Origin: Clostridiales bacterium PH28_bin88
Lineage (GTDB): Bacteria; Bacillota; PH28-bin88
Length of the DNA: 64,000 bases
Direction of reading: 5' to 3'
NCBI GenBank assembly: GCA_000987045.1
Contig: LAKY01000071.1
Coordinates: 62,001-126,000, forward strand
Position numbers and translations under genes: made by a program. The first letter of the stretch is position 1; the number at the start of each line of letters is the position of its first letter. The notes under the pieces are model-generated. The model was not told the origin of the DNA, searched no databases, and was given only the letters and a program-made list of their open reading frames with translations. Positions 49,450 to 58,842 of this stretch are shown here, one piece after another.

Positions 49450-50413
49450 GAGAATTTTAAGCCTGTTTATTATAACATTGTTGCTTTCTTTTATACCGGG
49501 ATTAGCCTATGGATATACGCCGTATTACGACGAAAAATTTTACTATACAGGCCCATATTATGGTTCGCCATATTTCGCTACCCTATATTCGCCTTTTCGT
49601 GATGCCTCGTCTGGAGACGATGTCTATCCTGGGGTGACCAGTAAGTATAATAACCCGCGTCACACTACTTCACCTCATTCGGGTGTAGACTTTACAGCCG
49701 CCGTAAATACTAATGTTTATCCGTTGAGTAGTGGCAAAGTTGAGTATGTTTACACTGAAATTCATGATGATTTCGGCAAGTTTGTGATCATAAGGCTCGA
49801 CGTTAATCGTGATGGTGTCAATGACAATGTGTACGCACGATATGCCCATCTAGACTCAATAAACGTTAGCGTGGGGCAAAATGTTACCAGGAGCACGTTA
49901 ATAGGAAAATCTGGCAAAACGGGAACAAATGCAGCACACTTGCATGTTGACATGAAGGATAATAACAGTTCTCCCACAGGGGTTACCCACAGCTTGCCCT
50001 GGCACCTCTATTACAACAACAGAACCGATTGGAATTATGGGAAAGACTTGGATTGGCTCTGCCAACATTCTATAACTAATAGACGAACTTTTGCAGTTTA
50101 CTGTTACGGCAAAACAGATGGATCGCAAAAAATTGTTCCATCTGAGGTTAAAATCTGGATAAGGCGGGCTTACACATCAGATGCTTGGACCGGCTATGTA
50201 ATGAGCCATGCCGGCTCGGATCAATACACAGTAACAGTACCTTCAGCAGATTTTCCTGATGGTACCACCGTTGAATACTTTTTCAGTGGCAAACGGGGAG
50301 ATGTATCAGAGAGTACCAATTGTCCCTTTGGTTTGTACCCTGCAAAGTTTAAAGCACCTGCTATACCCCCCGACTCTACAAAATCATTTGCACGATACTC
50401 TCATATTTTATAA
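49442..50413 (+). CDS. Secreted M23-family metallopeptidase, copy 2
   Basis: Exported peptidoglycan endopeptidase-like protein of 323 residues: signal peptide (ILSLFIITLLLSFIPGLAYG), M23 domain with the complete zinc site (HSGVDF near residue 78 and AAHLHVD near residue 164), and a C-terminal beta domain. It shares with copy 1 the pre-catalytic block PGVTSK(Y/F) and the overall plan, but keeps the HxH that copy 1 lacks. It is translationally coupled to the propeller gene. It is likely under agr control, by position. Confidence 0.87.
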   Translation: MNKRILSLFIITLLLSFIPGLAYGYTPYYDEKFYYTGPYYGSPYFATLYSPFRDASSGDDVYPGVTSKYNNPRHTTSPHSGVDFTAAVNTNVYPLSSGKVEYVYTEIHDDFGKFVIIRLDVNRDGVNDNVYARYAHLDSINVSVGQNVTRSTLIGKSGKTGTNAAHLHVDMKDNNSSPTGVTHSLPWHLYYNNRTDWNYGKDLDWLCQHSITNRRTFAVYCYGKTDGSQKIVPSEVKIWIRRAYTSDAWTGYVMSHAGSDQYTVTVPSADFPDGTTVEYFFSGKRGDVSESTNCPFGLYPAKFKAPAIPPDSTKSFARYSHIL

Positions 50414-50900
50414 GTTAATTTACTCAACTTTCACATACAAGAAATTGCCATAAAGGCCTTGAAATACTAGCTTTTAAAAAATAAAGGTAGCTAACAAACC
50501 AATAATGTCGCCGCTTACCTTCTATGATGGCAAGGGGGCGGTTTTTTCTTGCCCTCGTGGTGGATTGGTAACACACTGATTACTGGATCTATAATCCAGT
50601 ACATCTAATAATCACTAACAAAGGGCGAAAAAGGGCAGAGAGAACCCTGTTCCCTTGGCAGAGTAGGTTTCGTCTGGCCGCATCTAAACCCCGAAATTCC
50701 CTAACTGGAATCAAGGGAAGCAAAGGGATAGTGCTTTTGCTTCTCTTGCACCTTGCATGGTCCCTTTAATTCCACCGCCGAAATACAAGTTTTGTTCTTT
50801 GCCATTGAGGGATTGAGGGGAGTGGTGTTACAAAACGTTGATGAAAGGGAATACTGTATGTATACTTATTTGTAGATAATATTGTAGAGGAGGGTATCGC
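50414..50900 (+). other. Gene-free stretch between M23 copy 2 and mazEF
   Basis: No gene is supported in these 487 bp. It holds small inverted repeats (GGCAAG...CTTGCC around 50530-50552 with a T-run inside; TACTGGAT and ATCCAGTA at 50581-50601) and a partly palindromic AT-rich tract (ATACTGTATGTATACT near 50850) that could be the mazEF promoter/operator. Confidence 0.5.
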
Positions 50901-51149
50901 ATGTCGAGCACAACAGTTAGAATAAGCGATTCTACTTTGAAAGTCCTGCGAGAGCTTTCTAATAATATCGGGGAACCTATGCAAGCGATTTTGGACAAAG
51001 CGATTGAAGATTTCCGAAGGAAGCTGTTTCTTGAGGAAGCTAATAAGGCCTATTTGCGCTTAAGAAACGACACGGAAAAGTGGAACGAAGAATTGAAAGA
51101 GCGTCAGGAGTGGGATACTGCTTTGTTGGACGGACTGGAGGAAGACTAA
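50901..51149 (+). CDS. Antitoxin of MazEF-type module (ribbon-helix-helix-like)
   Basis: An 82-residue protein: an N-terminal MSSTTVRISDSTLKVLRELS resembles ribbon-helix-helix DNA-binding antitoxins, followed by a charged helical C-terminus that would neutralise the toxin. The stop codon is directly followed by the toxin ATG (no gap). AGGAGGGT precedes the ATG. Antitoxins of this kind also repress their own promoter. Confidence 0.82.
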   Translation: MSSTTVRISDSTLKVLRELSNNIGEPMQAILDKAIEDFRRKLFLEEANKAYLRLRNDTEKWNEELKERQEWDTALLDGLEED

Positions 51150-51488
51150 ATGGGTCCATCCAGGGGCGAGGTATGGTATGTTGATTTTGACCCGGTAAAA
51201 GGTCACGAACAATCGGGGTTAAGGCCTGCGTTGGTTGTCTCCGTAGACCCTTTTAACCATGGCCCAGCGGGCCTTGTTGTTGTGCTGCCAATTACTACTA
51301 GATATAAGGGGATCCCTTTCCACGTCAGTGTTAATCCCCCGGAAGGCGGCTTAACACGCCAAAGTTTTATTAAATGCGAGGATATCCGTTCCCTTTCTGA
51401 GGACAGAGTAACCACAAAGTTGGGTTCAGTGTTACCAAGTACGTTTGCACAGGTTGAAGATAGACTAAAAATATTATTGGGTTTATGA
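51150..51488 (+). CDS. MazF/PemK-family endoribonuclease toxin
   Basis: A 112-residue PemK-like protein: RGEVWYVDFDPVKGHEQSGLRPALVVS at the N-terminus, VVVLPITTRYKGIPFHV near residue 45 and the catalytic region SFIKCEDIRSLSEDRV near residue 75, typical of MazF mRNA interferases. It is adjacent to its antitoxin and lies at the right edge of the island, just before spoVR. Confidence 0.92.
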   Translation: MGPSRGEVWYVDFDPVKGHEQSGLRPALVVSVDPFNHGPAGLVVVLPITTRYKGIPFHVSVNPPEGGLTRQSFIKCEDIRSLSEDRVTTKLGSVLPSTFAQVEDRLKILLGL

Positions 51489-51524
51489 CCAATGGAAGTC
51501 AAGCTGTATACTACATGGGACATC

Positions 51525-51560
51525 TCCCTCCGTGCATAACCTGTAACGGGGGGATTTTTT
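51525..51560 (+). terminator. mazEF terminator
   Basis: TCCCTCCGT (51525-51533) pairs with ACGGGGGGA (51546-51554), one T-G pair, followed by six T. Confidence 0.8.
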
Positions 51561-51649
51561 GATCTGTCCAGGGGGCGAGAACGGGGGCGGATAGATACGT
51601 AACCGGCGAGGACGTTGTGCGACTTATTATGATCAAGGGGTGAGGGTAT

Positions 51650-53074
51650 ATGGATAGTGAATTAAAAGTGTTGGAAAAAGCTGTTGAGGACATTGCGGGC
51701 ATTGCCCGCGGGCTGGGGTTGGATTTTTATGATATGCGCTTTGAGTTGTGCCCGGCGGACATCCTCTACACATTTGGCGCTTACGGGATGCCCACCCGGT
51801 TCTCCCACTGGAGTTTCGGTAAAGCCTTTTACCGGATGAAGACCCAATATGATTACAACCTGAGCCGGATCTACGAACTGGTAATCAACTCGGACCCCTG
51901 CTACGCCTTCCTTCTGGAAGGGAACTCCCTGGTCCAACATAAACTGGTGATTGCCCACGTGTTTGCCCATAGTGACTTCTTTAAGCATAACGCCAGGTTC
52001 GCCCGTACCAACCGGCAGATGGTAGAGGCCATGTCTGTCAATGCCCAGCGGATCCGGCAGTACGAATTCAAGTACGGCCGGAAGGACGTGGAGATTTTCC
52101 TGGACGCTGTACTTTCCATCCAGGAACACATCGATCCCTACACCAGGATAACAAGGGAGACTAAAAAAGAGAAGCCCGGTATTGAACAGTTCCCGGAAAC
52201 ACCCTATGATGACCTTTGGAAGCTGGGTAAACCGGCAGCCAAACCACCCGTCCAGACCCAGGTCAAAAAAACACCCCCGGAACCGGAGAAAGACCTGTTA
52301 AGATTTATCATGGAACACAGCCGGGAACTGGAAGACTGGCAGCGGGACATCATGTCGATGATGCGGGAAGAGATGGTGTATTTCTGGCCCCAAATGGAAA
52401 CCAAGATCATGAATGAGGGTTGGGCCGCGTTGTGGCACGCCAGGATCATCCGGGAGTTGGACCTGCCCGAAGCGGAAGCGCTGGAATTCGCCAAGATGCA
52501 TGCCTCGGTGCTGCAGGGTTCCCGTACCCACATTAATCCCTATTTGCTGGGTATGAAGATTTTTGAGGACATTGAAAAGCGTTGGGAAAACCCCACCACG
52601 GAGGAACAGGAACGCTACCGCAGGCCGGGCGGAGAGGGGAAGAACAAAATCTTCGAGGTAAGGGAGACGGAAAACGATGTCTCCTTCCTGCGCAACTACC
52701 TGACCAGGGAGATGGTGGAAGAACTGGACCTTTACCTGTACCACAAGGTGGGTCATGACTGGGTGATTGCCGACAAGAACTGGGAGCGGGTACGGGACAT
52801 CCTGGTAACCTCCCGGACCAACTGCGGATTTCCTGTAATCATGGTGGAAGACGGTGACTACCAGCACCACGGTGAACTGTACTTGCGGCATTGTTACGAG
52901 GATGTGGAGCTGGACATTCCCTACCTGGAAAAAACCCTCCCGTACCTGTTCCTGCTGTGGGGCAGGCCGGTCCACCTGGAAACGGTGCTGGAAGGTAAAG
53001 GGGTAGTGTTTTCCTATGACGGTAAACGCAATTCCCGGCGGCCGCTAACAAGAGTTGAAGGGGAGCGGAGTTAA
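51650..53074 (+). CDS. spoVR: SpoVR family protein
   Basis: Protein of 474 residues matching SpoVR, involved in spore cortex formation in Bacillus. Typical segments are [34 protein letters not shown] near residue 26, [10 protein letters not shown] near residue 105 and [10 protein letters not shown] near residue 252. ATG 51650 follows AAGGGGTGAGG. Normally the third member of prkA-yhbH-spoVR, here it is 11.5 kb from yhbH and preceded by its own gap after the mazEF terminator. Confidence 0.95.
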   Translation: MDSELKVLEKAVEDIAGIARGLGLDFYDMRFELCPADILYTFGAYGMPTRFSHWSFGKAFYRMKTQYDYNLSRIYELVINSDPCYAFLLEGNSLVQHKLVIAHVFAHSDFFKHNARFARTNRQMVEAMSVNAQRIRQYEFKYGRKDVEIFLDAVLSIQEHIDPYTRITRETKKEKPGIEQFPETPYDDLWKLGKPAAKPPVQTQVKKTPPEPEKDLLRFIMEHSRELEDWQRDIMSMMREEMVYFWPQMETKIMNEGWAALWHARIIRELDLPEAEALEFAKMHASVLQGSRTHINPYLLGMKIFEDIEKRWENPTTEEQERYRRPGGEGKNKIFEVRETENDVSFLRNYLTREMVEELDLYLYHKVGHDWVIADKNWERVRDILVTSRTNCGFPVIMVEDGDYQHHGELYLRHCYEDVELDIPYLEKTLPYLFLLWGRPVHLETVLEGKGVVFSYDGKRNSRRPLTRVEGERS

Positions 53075-53169
53075 AAACTTTTCTTTTCTTCAATGAGTGA
53101 GGGCAGGACAAATTAGCTTACTGTAGAATAACTATACCTTACAATCATTTGCTTGAGGAGGTTGGGCCG

Positions 53170-54468
53170 GTGTACTGGAACCAACGATATGAGTGTATGC
53201 CCCGCGAGGCTTTAACCCAACTGCAGTTGGAACGCCTGCAGGCAACGGTGGAGAGGGCGTTCCACAACGTTCCTCACTACCGCCGCGCCATGCAGGAGAA
53301 GGGCGTGGAGCCGGGTGATATCAAGTCCCTCGGTGACCTGAAGAAACTCCCCTTTACTTCAAAGAACGACTTGCGCGACAATTATCCCTACGGCATGTTT
53401 GCTGTGCCGTTGACCGAAATAGTACGGATTCATTCCTCTTCCGGGACCACCGGCAAACCTACGGTCGTAGGATACACCCGTAACGATATCAATACCTGGT
53501 CGGAATTAATGGCCCGCTCCCTGGTCTGCGGCGGCGCTAACAGGCAAGACGTGATTCATAATGCCTACGGGTACGGGCTGTTCACCGGCGGCCTGGGTGT
53601 GCACTACGGGGCTGAACGGATTGGTGCTTCGGTGATCCCCATTTCGGGGGGTAATACCAAGCGGCAGATTATGATTATGAAGGACTACGGCAGTACGGTG
53701 CTGACCTGTACCCCTTCCTACGCCCTGTTCATTGCGGAAGTGATGGAAGAGATGGGCCTGGCCCCTTCGGACTTTAAGCTGAAGTGCGGCATTTTCGGGG
53801 CGGAACCCTGGACGGAAAACATGCGGCGGGAGATCGAGAAGAAGTTGGGCATCAGTGCGGTGGATATTTACGGCTTGAGTGAAATTATCGGGCCGGGGGT
53901 CTCCATCGAGTGCCAGCATAAGGCCGGGCTGCATGTCTGGGAGGACCATTTCATCCCCGAGATCATCGACCCGGTCACCGGCGAGACCCTGCCGTATGGC
54001 ACTACCGGTGAGCTGGTATTCACGTCTCTGACCAAGGAAGCCCTGCCCATGATCCGCTATCGTACCAGGGATATTTCACGGCTGACGATGGAGCCGTGCG
54101 CTTGCGGCCGCACCCATGTACGGATGGACCGGATAACCGGGCGTACCGATGACATGCTGATCATCCGGGGGGTCAATGTCTTCCCCTCCCAGATCGAGAG
54201 TGTACTGCTGGAAATTGGCGAAACGGAGCCTCACTATCTCCTGATCGTAGAGCGTGAAGGCACCCTGGATACCCTGACGGTATGGGTGGAAGTATCTGAT
54301 GAGCTTTTCTCCGACGAGATCCGTCGCCTGGAACAACTGGAAGCCAAGATACGAAAAGAGATGGAGAGCACCCTGGGTATTTCTGTCAAGGTTAAGCTGG
54401 TGGAGCCAAAAACCATTGAGCGCAGTGAAGGCAAGGCGAAACGGGTAATCGACAAGCGGCCCAAGTGA
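53170..54468 (+). CDS. paaK: Phenylacetate-CoA ligase
   Basis: Adenylate-forming enzyme of about 432 residues that activates phenylacetate (or another arylacetate) to its CoA ester. Motifs are the ATP/AMP loop [16 protein letters not shown] near residue 88, [13 protein letters not shown] near residue 233, and the hinge [24 protein letters not shown] near residue 320. The GTG at 53170 is chosen because GAGGAGGT lies 7 bp upstream; the longer frame reads through that site. An ACT-domain gene follows, a pairing common in anaerobes with indolepyruvate oxidoreductase. Confidence 0.92.
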   Translation: MYWNQRYECMPREALTQLQLERLQATVERAFHNVPHYRRAMQEKGVEPGDIKSLGDLKKLPFTSKNDLRDNYPYGMFAVPLTEIVRIHSSSGTTGKPTVVGYTRNDINTWSELMARSLVCGGANRQDVIHNAYGYGLFTGGLGVHYGAERIGASVIPISGGNTKRQIMIMKDYGSTVLTCTPSYALFIAEVMEEMGLAPSDFKLKCGIFGAEPWTENMRREIEKKLGISAVDIYGLSEIIGPGVSIECQHKAGLHVWEDHFIPEIIDPVTGETLPYGTTGELVFTSLTKEALPMIRYRTRDISRLTMEPCACGRTHVRMDRITGRTDDMLIIRGVNVFPSQIESVLLEIGETEPHYLLIVEREGTLDTLTVWVEVSDELFSDEIRRLEQLEAKIRKEMESTLGISVKVKLVEPKTIERSEGKAKRVIDKRPK

Positions 54469-54548
54469 CCGTAATCAAGTAACCGCTATTGGGAAAAAGA
54501 CAGGCTTCCCGCCGTTCATCCGTTGAAGAAATTAAAGGGGGCAGAATA

Positions 54549-54980
54549 ATGAAGGTGAAACAGATATCCGTGTTTCTGGAGAATAAGCACGGGCGACTGG
54601 CAGCCGTGACCAAGCTTTTGGCCAACCATCAAATTAACATCCGGGCACTCTCCATCGCCGATACCTCCGACTTCGGCATCCTGCGGCTCATTGTCAACCA
54701 ACCGGAAGACGCGTACCGTATCCTCAAGGACAACGCGTTTACCGTAAGTATGACGGATGTCATCGGAGTGGAAATGCCCGATCACCCGGGAGGATTGGCC
54801 GCGGTGCTTGAGGTTTTGGAGGGTGCGGCTGTCAACATTGAGTACCTTTATGCCTTTATCGGAAAGGGGCTTACCGGCGCCCTGGTGATCTTCAGAGTGG
54901 AGCAGATCGACGAGTCGATAAAAGTGTTGCAGGAGCACGGGGTGAATGTGCTGACGGGCGAAAAGCTTTATACTCTATAG
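54549..54980 (+). CDS. Tandem ACT-domain protein
   Basis: Protein of 143 residues made of two ACT domains (about 1-68 with ISVFLENKHGRLAAVTKLL, and 70-143 with VEMPDHPGGLAAVLEVLEG). Such proteins bind amino acids and often lie next to paaK, suggesting sensing of an aromatic or branched amino acid whose degradation yields the PaaK substrate. ATG 54549 follows AAGGGGG. It lies 17 bp before hisC. Confidence 0.85.
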   Translation: MKVKQISVFLENKHGRLAAVTKLLANHQINIRALSIADTSDFGILRLIVNQPEDAYRILKDNAFTVSMTDVIGVEMPDHPGGLAAVLEVLEGAAVNIEYLYAFIGKGLTGALVIFRVEQIDESIKVLQEHGVNVLTGEKLYTL

Positions 54981-54997
54981 CGAGGAGTGACGAGACT

Positions 54998-56107
54998 ATG
55001 CCGGAGGTACCAAGTGTGGAGGGCAGGCAGGCTCTCGCAGGTATTAAACCTTATGTTCCCGGCAAACCCATCGAGGAGGTTGAACGGGAACTGGGGATTT
55101 CCAACGTGATCAAACTGGCTTCCAACGAGAACCCTCTGGGTCCCTCTCCTGACGCCGTGGTAGCCATCAGGGAGATCGGGGAAAAGGTATACCTGTACCC
55201 TGACGGTGCGTGCCACTACCTGCGCCAGGCGGTGGCAGACCACCTGAGGCTAACGCCGGCTCATTTGATAATTGGCAACGGTTCTGACGAGATTCTCAAA
55301 CTTATTGCTGAAGCATACCTGGAACCTGATGACGAAATCATTATGGCGGATCCGTCATTCTCAGAATACGAGTTTGTTGCCCGGGTGATGGGGGCCGGGG
55401 TGGTGAAGGTACCTACCAGAGACTTTCGCCATGACCTGGAAGCTATGGCGGGCAAGATCACGGAACGAACCAAGCTAATTTTTGTCTGCAACCCCAACAA
55501 CCCAACTGGTACCATCGTTTCCCGGCTGGAGGTGGAAGCGTTTCTTTCCCAGGTGCCACCCGGGGTAATGGTGATCCTTGACGAGGCTTACCACGAGTAC
55601 GTGAGTGATGCCGGTTACCCGGCCAGCCTGGAGTATGTCAAGAATGGCCGGTCCAACGTGATCATCCTTCGCACTTTTTCCAAGATCTACGGGTTGGCAG
55701 GCCTGCGGGTGGGTTACGGGGTAGCGGTACCGGAGGTGATCGCCTGGATCAACCGGGCCCGCGAACCTTTTAACGTCAACATAGTCGCCCAGGCGGCGGC
55801 GCTGGCGGCTCTCAAGGACCAGTTGCACGTGGACCACAGCAGGCGGGTTAACGAAGAGGGGAAGTCCTACCTCTACGGTAGATTTGATGAAATGGGACTC
55901 TCCTATGTTCCAACCGAAGCGAACTTTATCCTGGTGAATGTCCGGGCGGATTCCCGGCAGGTATTTCGAGAGATGTTACAGGAAGGTGTGATCATCAGGA
56001 CGGGAGATATCTTTGGCCTGGACCAGTGGATCCGGGTGACGATAGGTACCCGGCGGCAAAACCAGCGTTTCGCCGATACTCTTGACCGGGTGCTGAGCAA
56101 ACTCTAA
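54998..56107 (+). CDS. hisC: Histidinol-phosphate/aromatic aminotransferase
   Basis: PLP-dependent class I/II aminotransferase of 369 residues. Seen are KLASNENPLGPSP near residue 40, FVCNPNNPTGTIV near residue 165, ILDEAYHEYV near residue 193, and the PLP lysine in RTFSKIYGLAGLRVGYG near residue 228. HisC length and motifs fit. It is outside a his operon and next to paaK/ACT genes, so it may act on aromatic amino acids as well. A strong terminator follows. Confidence 0.88.
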   Translation: MPEVPSVEGRQALAGIKPYVPGKPIEEVERELGISNVIKLASNENPLGPSPDAVVAIREIGEKVYLYPDGACHYLRQAVADHLRLTPAHLIIGNGSDEILKLIAEAYLEPDDEIIMADPSFSEYEFVARVMGAGVVKVPTRDFRHDLEAMAGKITERTKLIFVCNPNNPTGTIVSRLEVEAFLSQVPPGVMVILDEAYHEYVSDAGYPASLEYVKNGRSNVIILRTFSKIYGLAGLRVGYGVAVPEVIAWINRAREPFNVNIVAQAAALAALKDQLHVDHSRRVNEEGKSYLYGRFDEMGLSYVPTEANFILVNVRADSRQVFREMLQEGVIIRTGDIFGLDQWIRVTIGTRRQNQRFADTLDRVLSKL

Positions 56108-56124
56108 GGATGCTGGAAAAGACG

Positions 56125-56162
56125 AAAAACGTCCCTCGGCTCTGCCGGAGGGACGTTTTTTC
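56125..56162. terminator. Bidirectional terminator between hisC and the LytTR regulator
   Basis: CGTCCCTCGGC (56130-56140) pairs with GCCGGAGGGACG (about 56144-56155) with one bulge, flanked by AAAAA and TTTTTT, so it suits both convergent transcripts. Confidence 0.88.
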
Positions 56163-56173
56163 ATGGACTGATT

Positions 56174-56956
56174 TTATATTCCTAAGATCTTGCGGATAGT
56201 CTTGGCCTGGGAGCGACTGACAGGCACCTCGCTCTTCTCAGTGTCATCAACAATCAGGATCAGGGTACCGTTATATAAAGGGATCACTTCTTTTGTCTTT
56301 TTAATATTGACCAGGTAGGAGCGGTGGCAGCGGAAAAACAACTGGGGGTTCAGGCGTTTTTCTAATTCCTTCAGGGTAAACCTGGTCAGGTATTTGTCCT
56401 TGGTTGTCTTAATGTAGGTGTAGTCGTTGCTGGCATACAGGTAGACAATATTCTTCTCGTCTACCAGGATAGTCTTTCCTTTGTGTTCTACCGGAATTAG
56501 TCCCAGGGGCCGCCGTTTTTCTTCGAGGGTATCCTTTTCCTCCTCTTTAGGCCGTGGCGTGGGGACCCCAGGAGTGGGAGGGGTTTCCAGTTGACACAAG
56601 TGCAAGATCTTTGCCATAGTCCGGTCCAGGCGCCTGGGGTCCAACGGTTTTAACAGGTAGTCCACCGCATCCACGCCAAAGGCTTCCAGGGCGTACTCTT
56701 CATGAGCCGTGACAAAGATGATAAAGGGGTTCCTGCCTTGTTCTTTCAGGGCTTTACTAAGCTCCAGCCCGCTGCCACCCGGCATATCGATGTCCAAAAA
56801 AAGGATAGAGTAGTCTACAGCGTTAATTAACTGTAACGCCTCACGGGTGTTGGTGGCCTCACCCACCACCTGGACGTAGTCATACCTTTCCAACAAGTAA
56901 CGAAGTTCTTTGCGGGCAGGGTACTCATCATCCACAATCAATGTCTTTAGTTGCAC
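56174..56956 (-). CDS. LytTR-family response regulator (LytR/AlgR type)
   Basis: Regulator of 260 residues: receiver (1-118; LIVDDEYPARKEL, Asp in ILFLDIDMPGGSG near 56, Lys in DYLLKPLDPRRL near 105), a Pro/Glu-rich linker (about 125-150), and a LytTR domain (about 155-258; YLYASNDYTYIKT, FFRCHRSYLVNIKKTKEV). No kinase gene is adjacent. It is a second LytTR protein besides the agr-island one and could in principle read similar direct repeats. Confidence 0.9.
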   Translation of the reverse strand: MQLKTLIVDDEYPARKELRYLLERYDYVQVVGEATNTREALQLINAVDYSILFLDIDMPGGSGLELSKALKEQGRNPFIIFVTAHEEYALEAFGVDAVDYLLKPLDPRRLDRTMAKILHLCQLETPPTPGVPTPRPKEEEKDTLEEKRRPLGLIPVEHKGKTILVDEKNIVYLYASNDYTYIKTTKDKYLTRFTLKELEKRLNPQLFFRCHRSYLVNIKKTKEVIPLYNGTLILIVDDTEKSEVPVSRSQAKTIRKILGI

Positions 56957-57287
56957 GCGATTCTCCCCTTACCACCAGGAGTTTGTTTCAATAATTTTGA
57001 CAATTATCCCCGGAATCCTTTTTCTTGTCGCAAAAAAAATTCGGTTGGCGGTAAAAAAAATACTATTAAACGGCTGATTTTTACCGTTGGGCGAAATCAT
57101 AGTGCGAATCGGGGGCTTATCATTTATAATATATCATTTATAATATTAATTCCAGAAAAGATTTTGTCAAGTTCGCTGGACACTTAGGGTTACAATAAAA
57201 GTGTACCTGCCATGAAAAATCTAGTTATAATTTCCTCCTTTACCTTATAAGATTTATTAGTCAAAAAACGGTAAAGGAGGAGGATTT
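56957..57287 (+). other. AT-rich intergenic region upstream of gerM-like gene
   Basis: No gene is supported. It contains a perfect 14-bp tandem repeat ATCATTTATAATAT at 57119-57132 and 57133-57146 and TATAAT at 57227-57232, about 60 bp before the gerM-like ATG. It serves as divergent promoter region for the LytTR gene and gerM. Confidence 0.45.
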
Positions 57288-57911
57288 ATGCGCTCCCGCA
57301 AAAACAGGACGGGTCGACTGGCCCTGGCCTTGGTTCTGGTCGGGTTGCTCTTGTTCACTAGCGGTTGTGGTGCGGCCAAGGCGTTAAGCCAATTAAAGGA
57401 TCGTTTTGCCGGTACCGAGCCGCCGGTACCGGATGCCCCCAAGACAGGTGACCTGGCCCAGGCACCGGAACAAGGAATCGAACCAGGTCAGACAATTAAG
57501 GTGATGCTGTACTTTGCGGATCCAAGGGGAGAAACCCTGGTGGCGGAGGAACGGATTATCCCGAAGGTGGTAGGCATCGGGAGGGAAACCATTGAGGAGC
57601 TGATTAATGGCCCTAACCCTCTGTCGGGTCTTCAACCCACAATTCCTGAGGGGACGTTTCTAAATGACATCAACATCCGCCCCGATGGGCTGGCTATTGT
57701 GGACTTTAGCAGGGAACTGGTGACCAACCTGGTCGGAGGAAGTGCAGCAGAGGAACTGGCCGTCTATTCGATTGTGAACACCCTGACCCAGTTCCCCTCC
57801 GTACAGAAAGTTCAACTTCGTATTGATGGCCAGAACGTTAAAACCATCGGGAGTTTAGACGTTTCTGCAGCCATGACCCGTGACGAAAGCATTATCTCTA
57901 GTTTCAAGTAA
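57288..57911 (+). CDS. GerMN-domain lipoprotein
   Basis: Exported lipoprotein of 207 residues: signal with LLLFTSGC (Cys near 27), a spacer rich in Pro/Gly (about 40-65), and a single GerMN/sporulation domain (about 70-195; IKVMLYFADPRGETLVAEER, IEELINGP, LPT-like LQPTIPEGTFLNDINI, VDFSREL). GerM proteins act in spore germination and cortex biology; single-domain relatives are common in clostridia. The ATG sits behind AAAGGAGGAGG. Confidence 0.85.
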   Translation: MRSRKNRTGRLALALVLVGLLLFTSGCGAAKALSQLKDRFAGTEPPVPDAPKTGDLAQAPEQGIEPGQTIKVMLYFADPRGETLVAEERIIPKVVGIGRETIEELINGPNPLSGLQPTIPEGTFLNDINIRPDGLAIVDFSRELVTNLVGGSAAEELAVYSIVNTLTQFPSVQKVQLRIDGQNVKTIGSLDVSAAMTRDESIISSFK

Positions 57912-57926
57912 TGGTGCGAGGAGAAC

Positions 57927-57950
57927 AGCCGGCTGAAGGCCGGCCTTTTT
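57927..57950 (+). terminator. Terminator of gerM-like gene
   Basis: GCCGGC (57928-57933) and GCCGGC (57939-57944), loop TGAAG, followed by CCTTTTT. Confidence 0.82.
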
Positions 57951-58074
57951 GTGCGAAAGCCCGCAATTGTCGGACGCAGGGGGGGTGATTCCTGTTGATT
58001 CCCATTGTTAACTTTGTTACAATTGTTCCTGGGTTAACAGAGAAACTGGTAGAGATAATTGGGGGGGAGTAATT

Positions 58075-58596
58075 TTGACGGCACTGATCGCAGGCTACCT
58101 GCTGATTTTTTTTGCCCGGGTAGTCGATGTGAGTCTTCAGACTATGCGGGTGCTGTTGTTGGTTAGGGGAAAACGGCCGCTCGCGGCAGCTATTGGCTTT
58201 TTCGAGGTAGCCATCTATGTACTGGCCCTAAAATATGTGGTGGACCGGTTAAACGATCCCTTAAGCCTGGTGATTTATGCCATGGGGTTTTCCGCCGGGA
58301 ACCTGGTTGGCGGGATGATAGAGGAAAAGGTTGCCCTTGGTCACTTGACAGTACAGGTGATTTCTATGTGCCGGCCGCTGGAATTGGCGGAATTCCTTCG
58401 CCAGGAAGGCTATGGGGTAACGGTGCTTAAGGGTGAGGGCAGGGAAGGAACCCATTTTTTGCTTAATATCATCCTGTCTCGCAAGGACTTGCCAAAGGTG
58501 ATGGATATAGTCAACCGGTGGGACTGCCAGGCCTTTGTTACTGTGCTTGACGCCCGTGCCACCAAGGGTGGGATTTTTACCAGGAAAGGCAAGTAG
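58075..58596 (+). CDS. UPF0316 (DUF2179) membrane protein
   Basis: Protein of 173 residues: three N-terminal hydrophobic helices (about 5-85, with RVVDVSLQTMRVLLLVRGKR between helices one and two) and a C-terminal DUF2179-type soluble domain (about 95-165; GYGVTVLKGEGREGTHFLLNIILSRKDL). This is the UPF0316 family layout of Firmicutes; function unknown, possibly ligand-sensing. The TTG start follows GGGGGGAG. Confidence 0.85.
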   Translation: MTALIAGYLLIFFARVVDVSLQTMRVLLLVRGKRPLAAAIGFFEVAIYVLALKYVVDRLNDPLSLVIYAMGFSAGNLVGGMIEEKVALGHLTVQVISMCRPLELAEFLRQEGYGVTVLKGEGREGTHFLLNIILSRKDLPKVMDIVNRWDCQAFVTVLDARATKGGIFTRKGK

Positions 58597-58842
58597 GGGT
58601 TTGGAACGGAAGGAGCAAGGGTGAACTACCCCTCCCTTTCGGAAGGAGCTTCTCGCTTCATCAGCAACCTGCGGTGCTTCAGACGAGTCTGAATTCGGGT
58701 GGTCCCCACCCTACTGCGTCTGTCTGACATTCCCATACGGCTTTACGGAATACAGGGCTGCCAGACACTGTGCGTATTCCGACCCCTTGCCTGCAGGTGG
58801 ACGCTTTACTACATTGTATCACAAAAGGAGTTGCACGAACAG
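58597..58842 (+). other. Structured intergenic region before murI, possible IS200/IS605-type relic
   Basis: This 246-bp gap has several hairpins: CTCCCTTTCGGAAGGAG near 58632, CAGAC-GA-GTCTG (58680-58691), GGGTGG-TCC-CCACCC (58697-58711), and CGGAATAC (58746-58753) with GTATTCCG (58774-58781). Phrases like GGAGCTTCTCGCTTCATC recall ends of TnpB-type elements. No transposase is present. Confidence 0.4.

Noticed and set aside
50581-50601. TACTGGAT/ATCCAGTA hairpin as a tRNA or attachment site
   Set aside because: No cloverleaf can be formed around it and there is no T-loop sequence; only a small inverted repeat.
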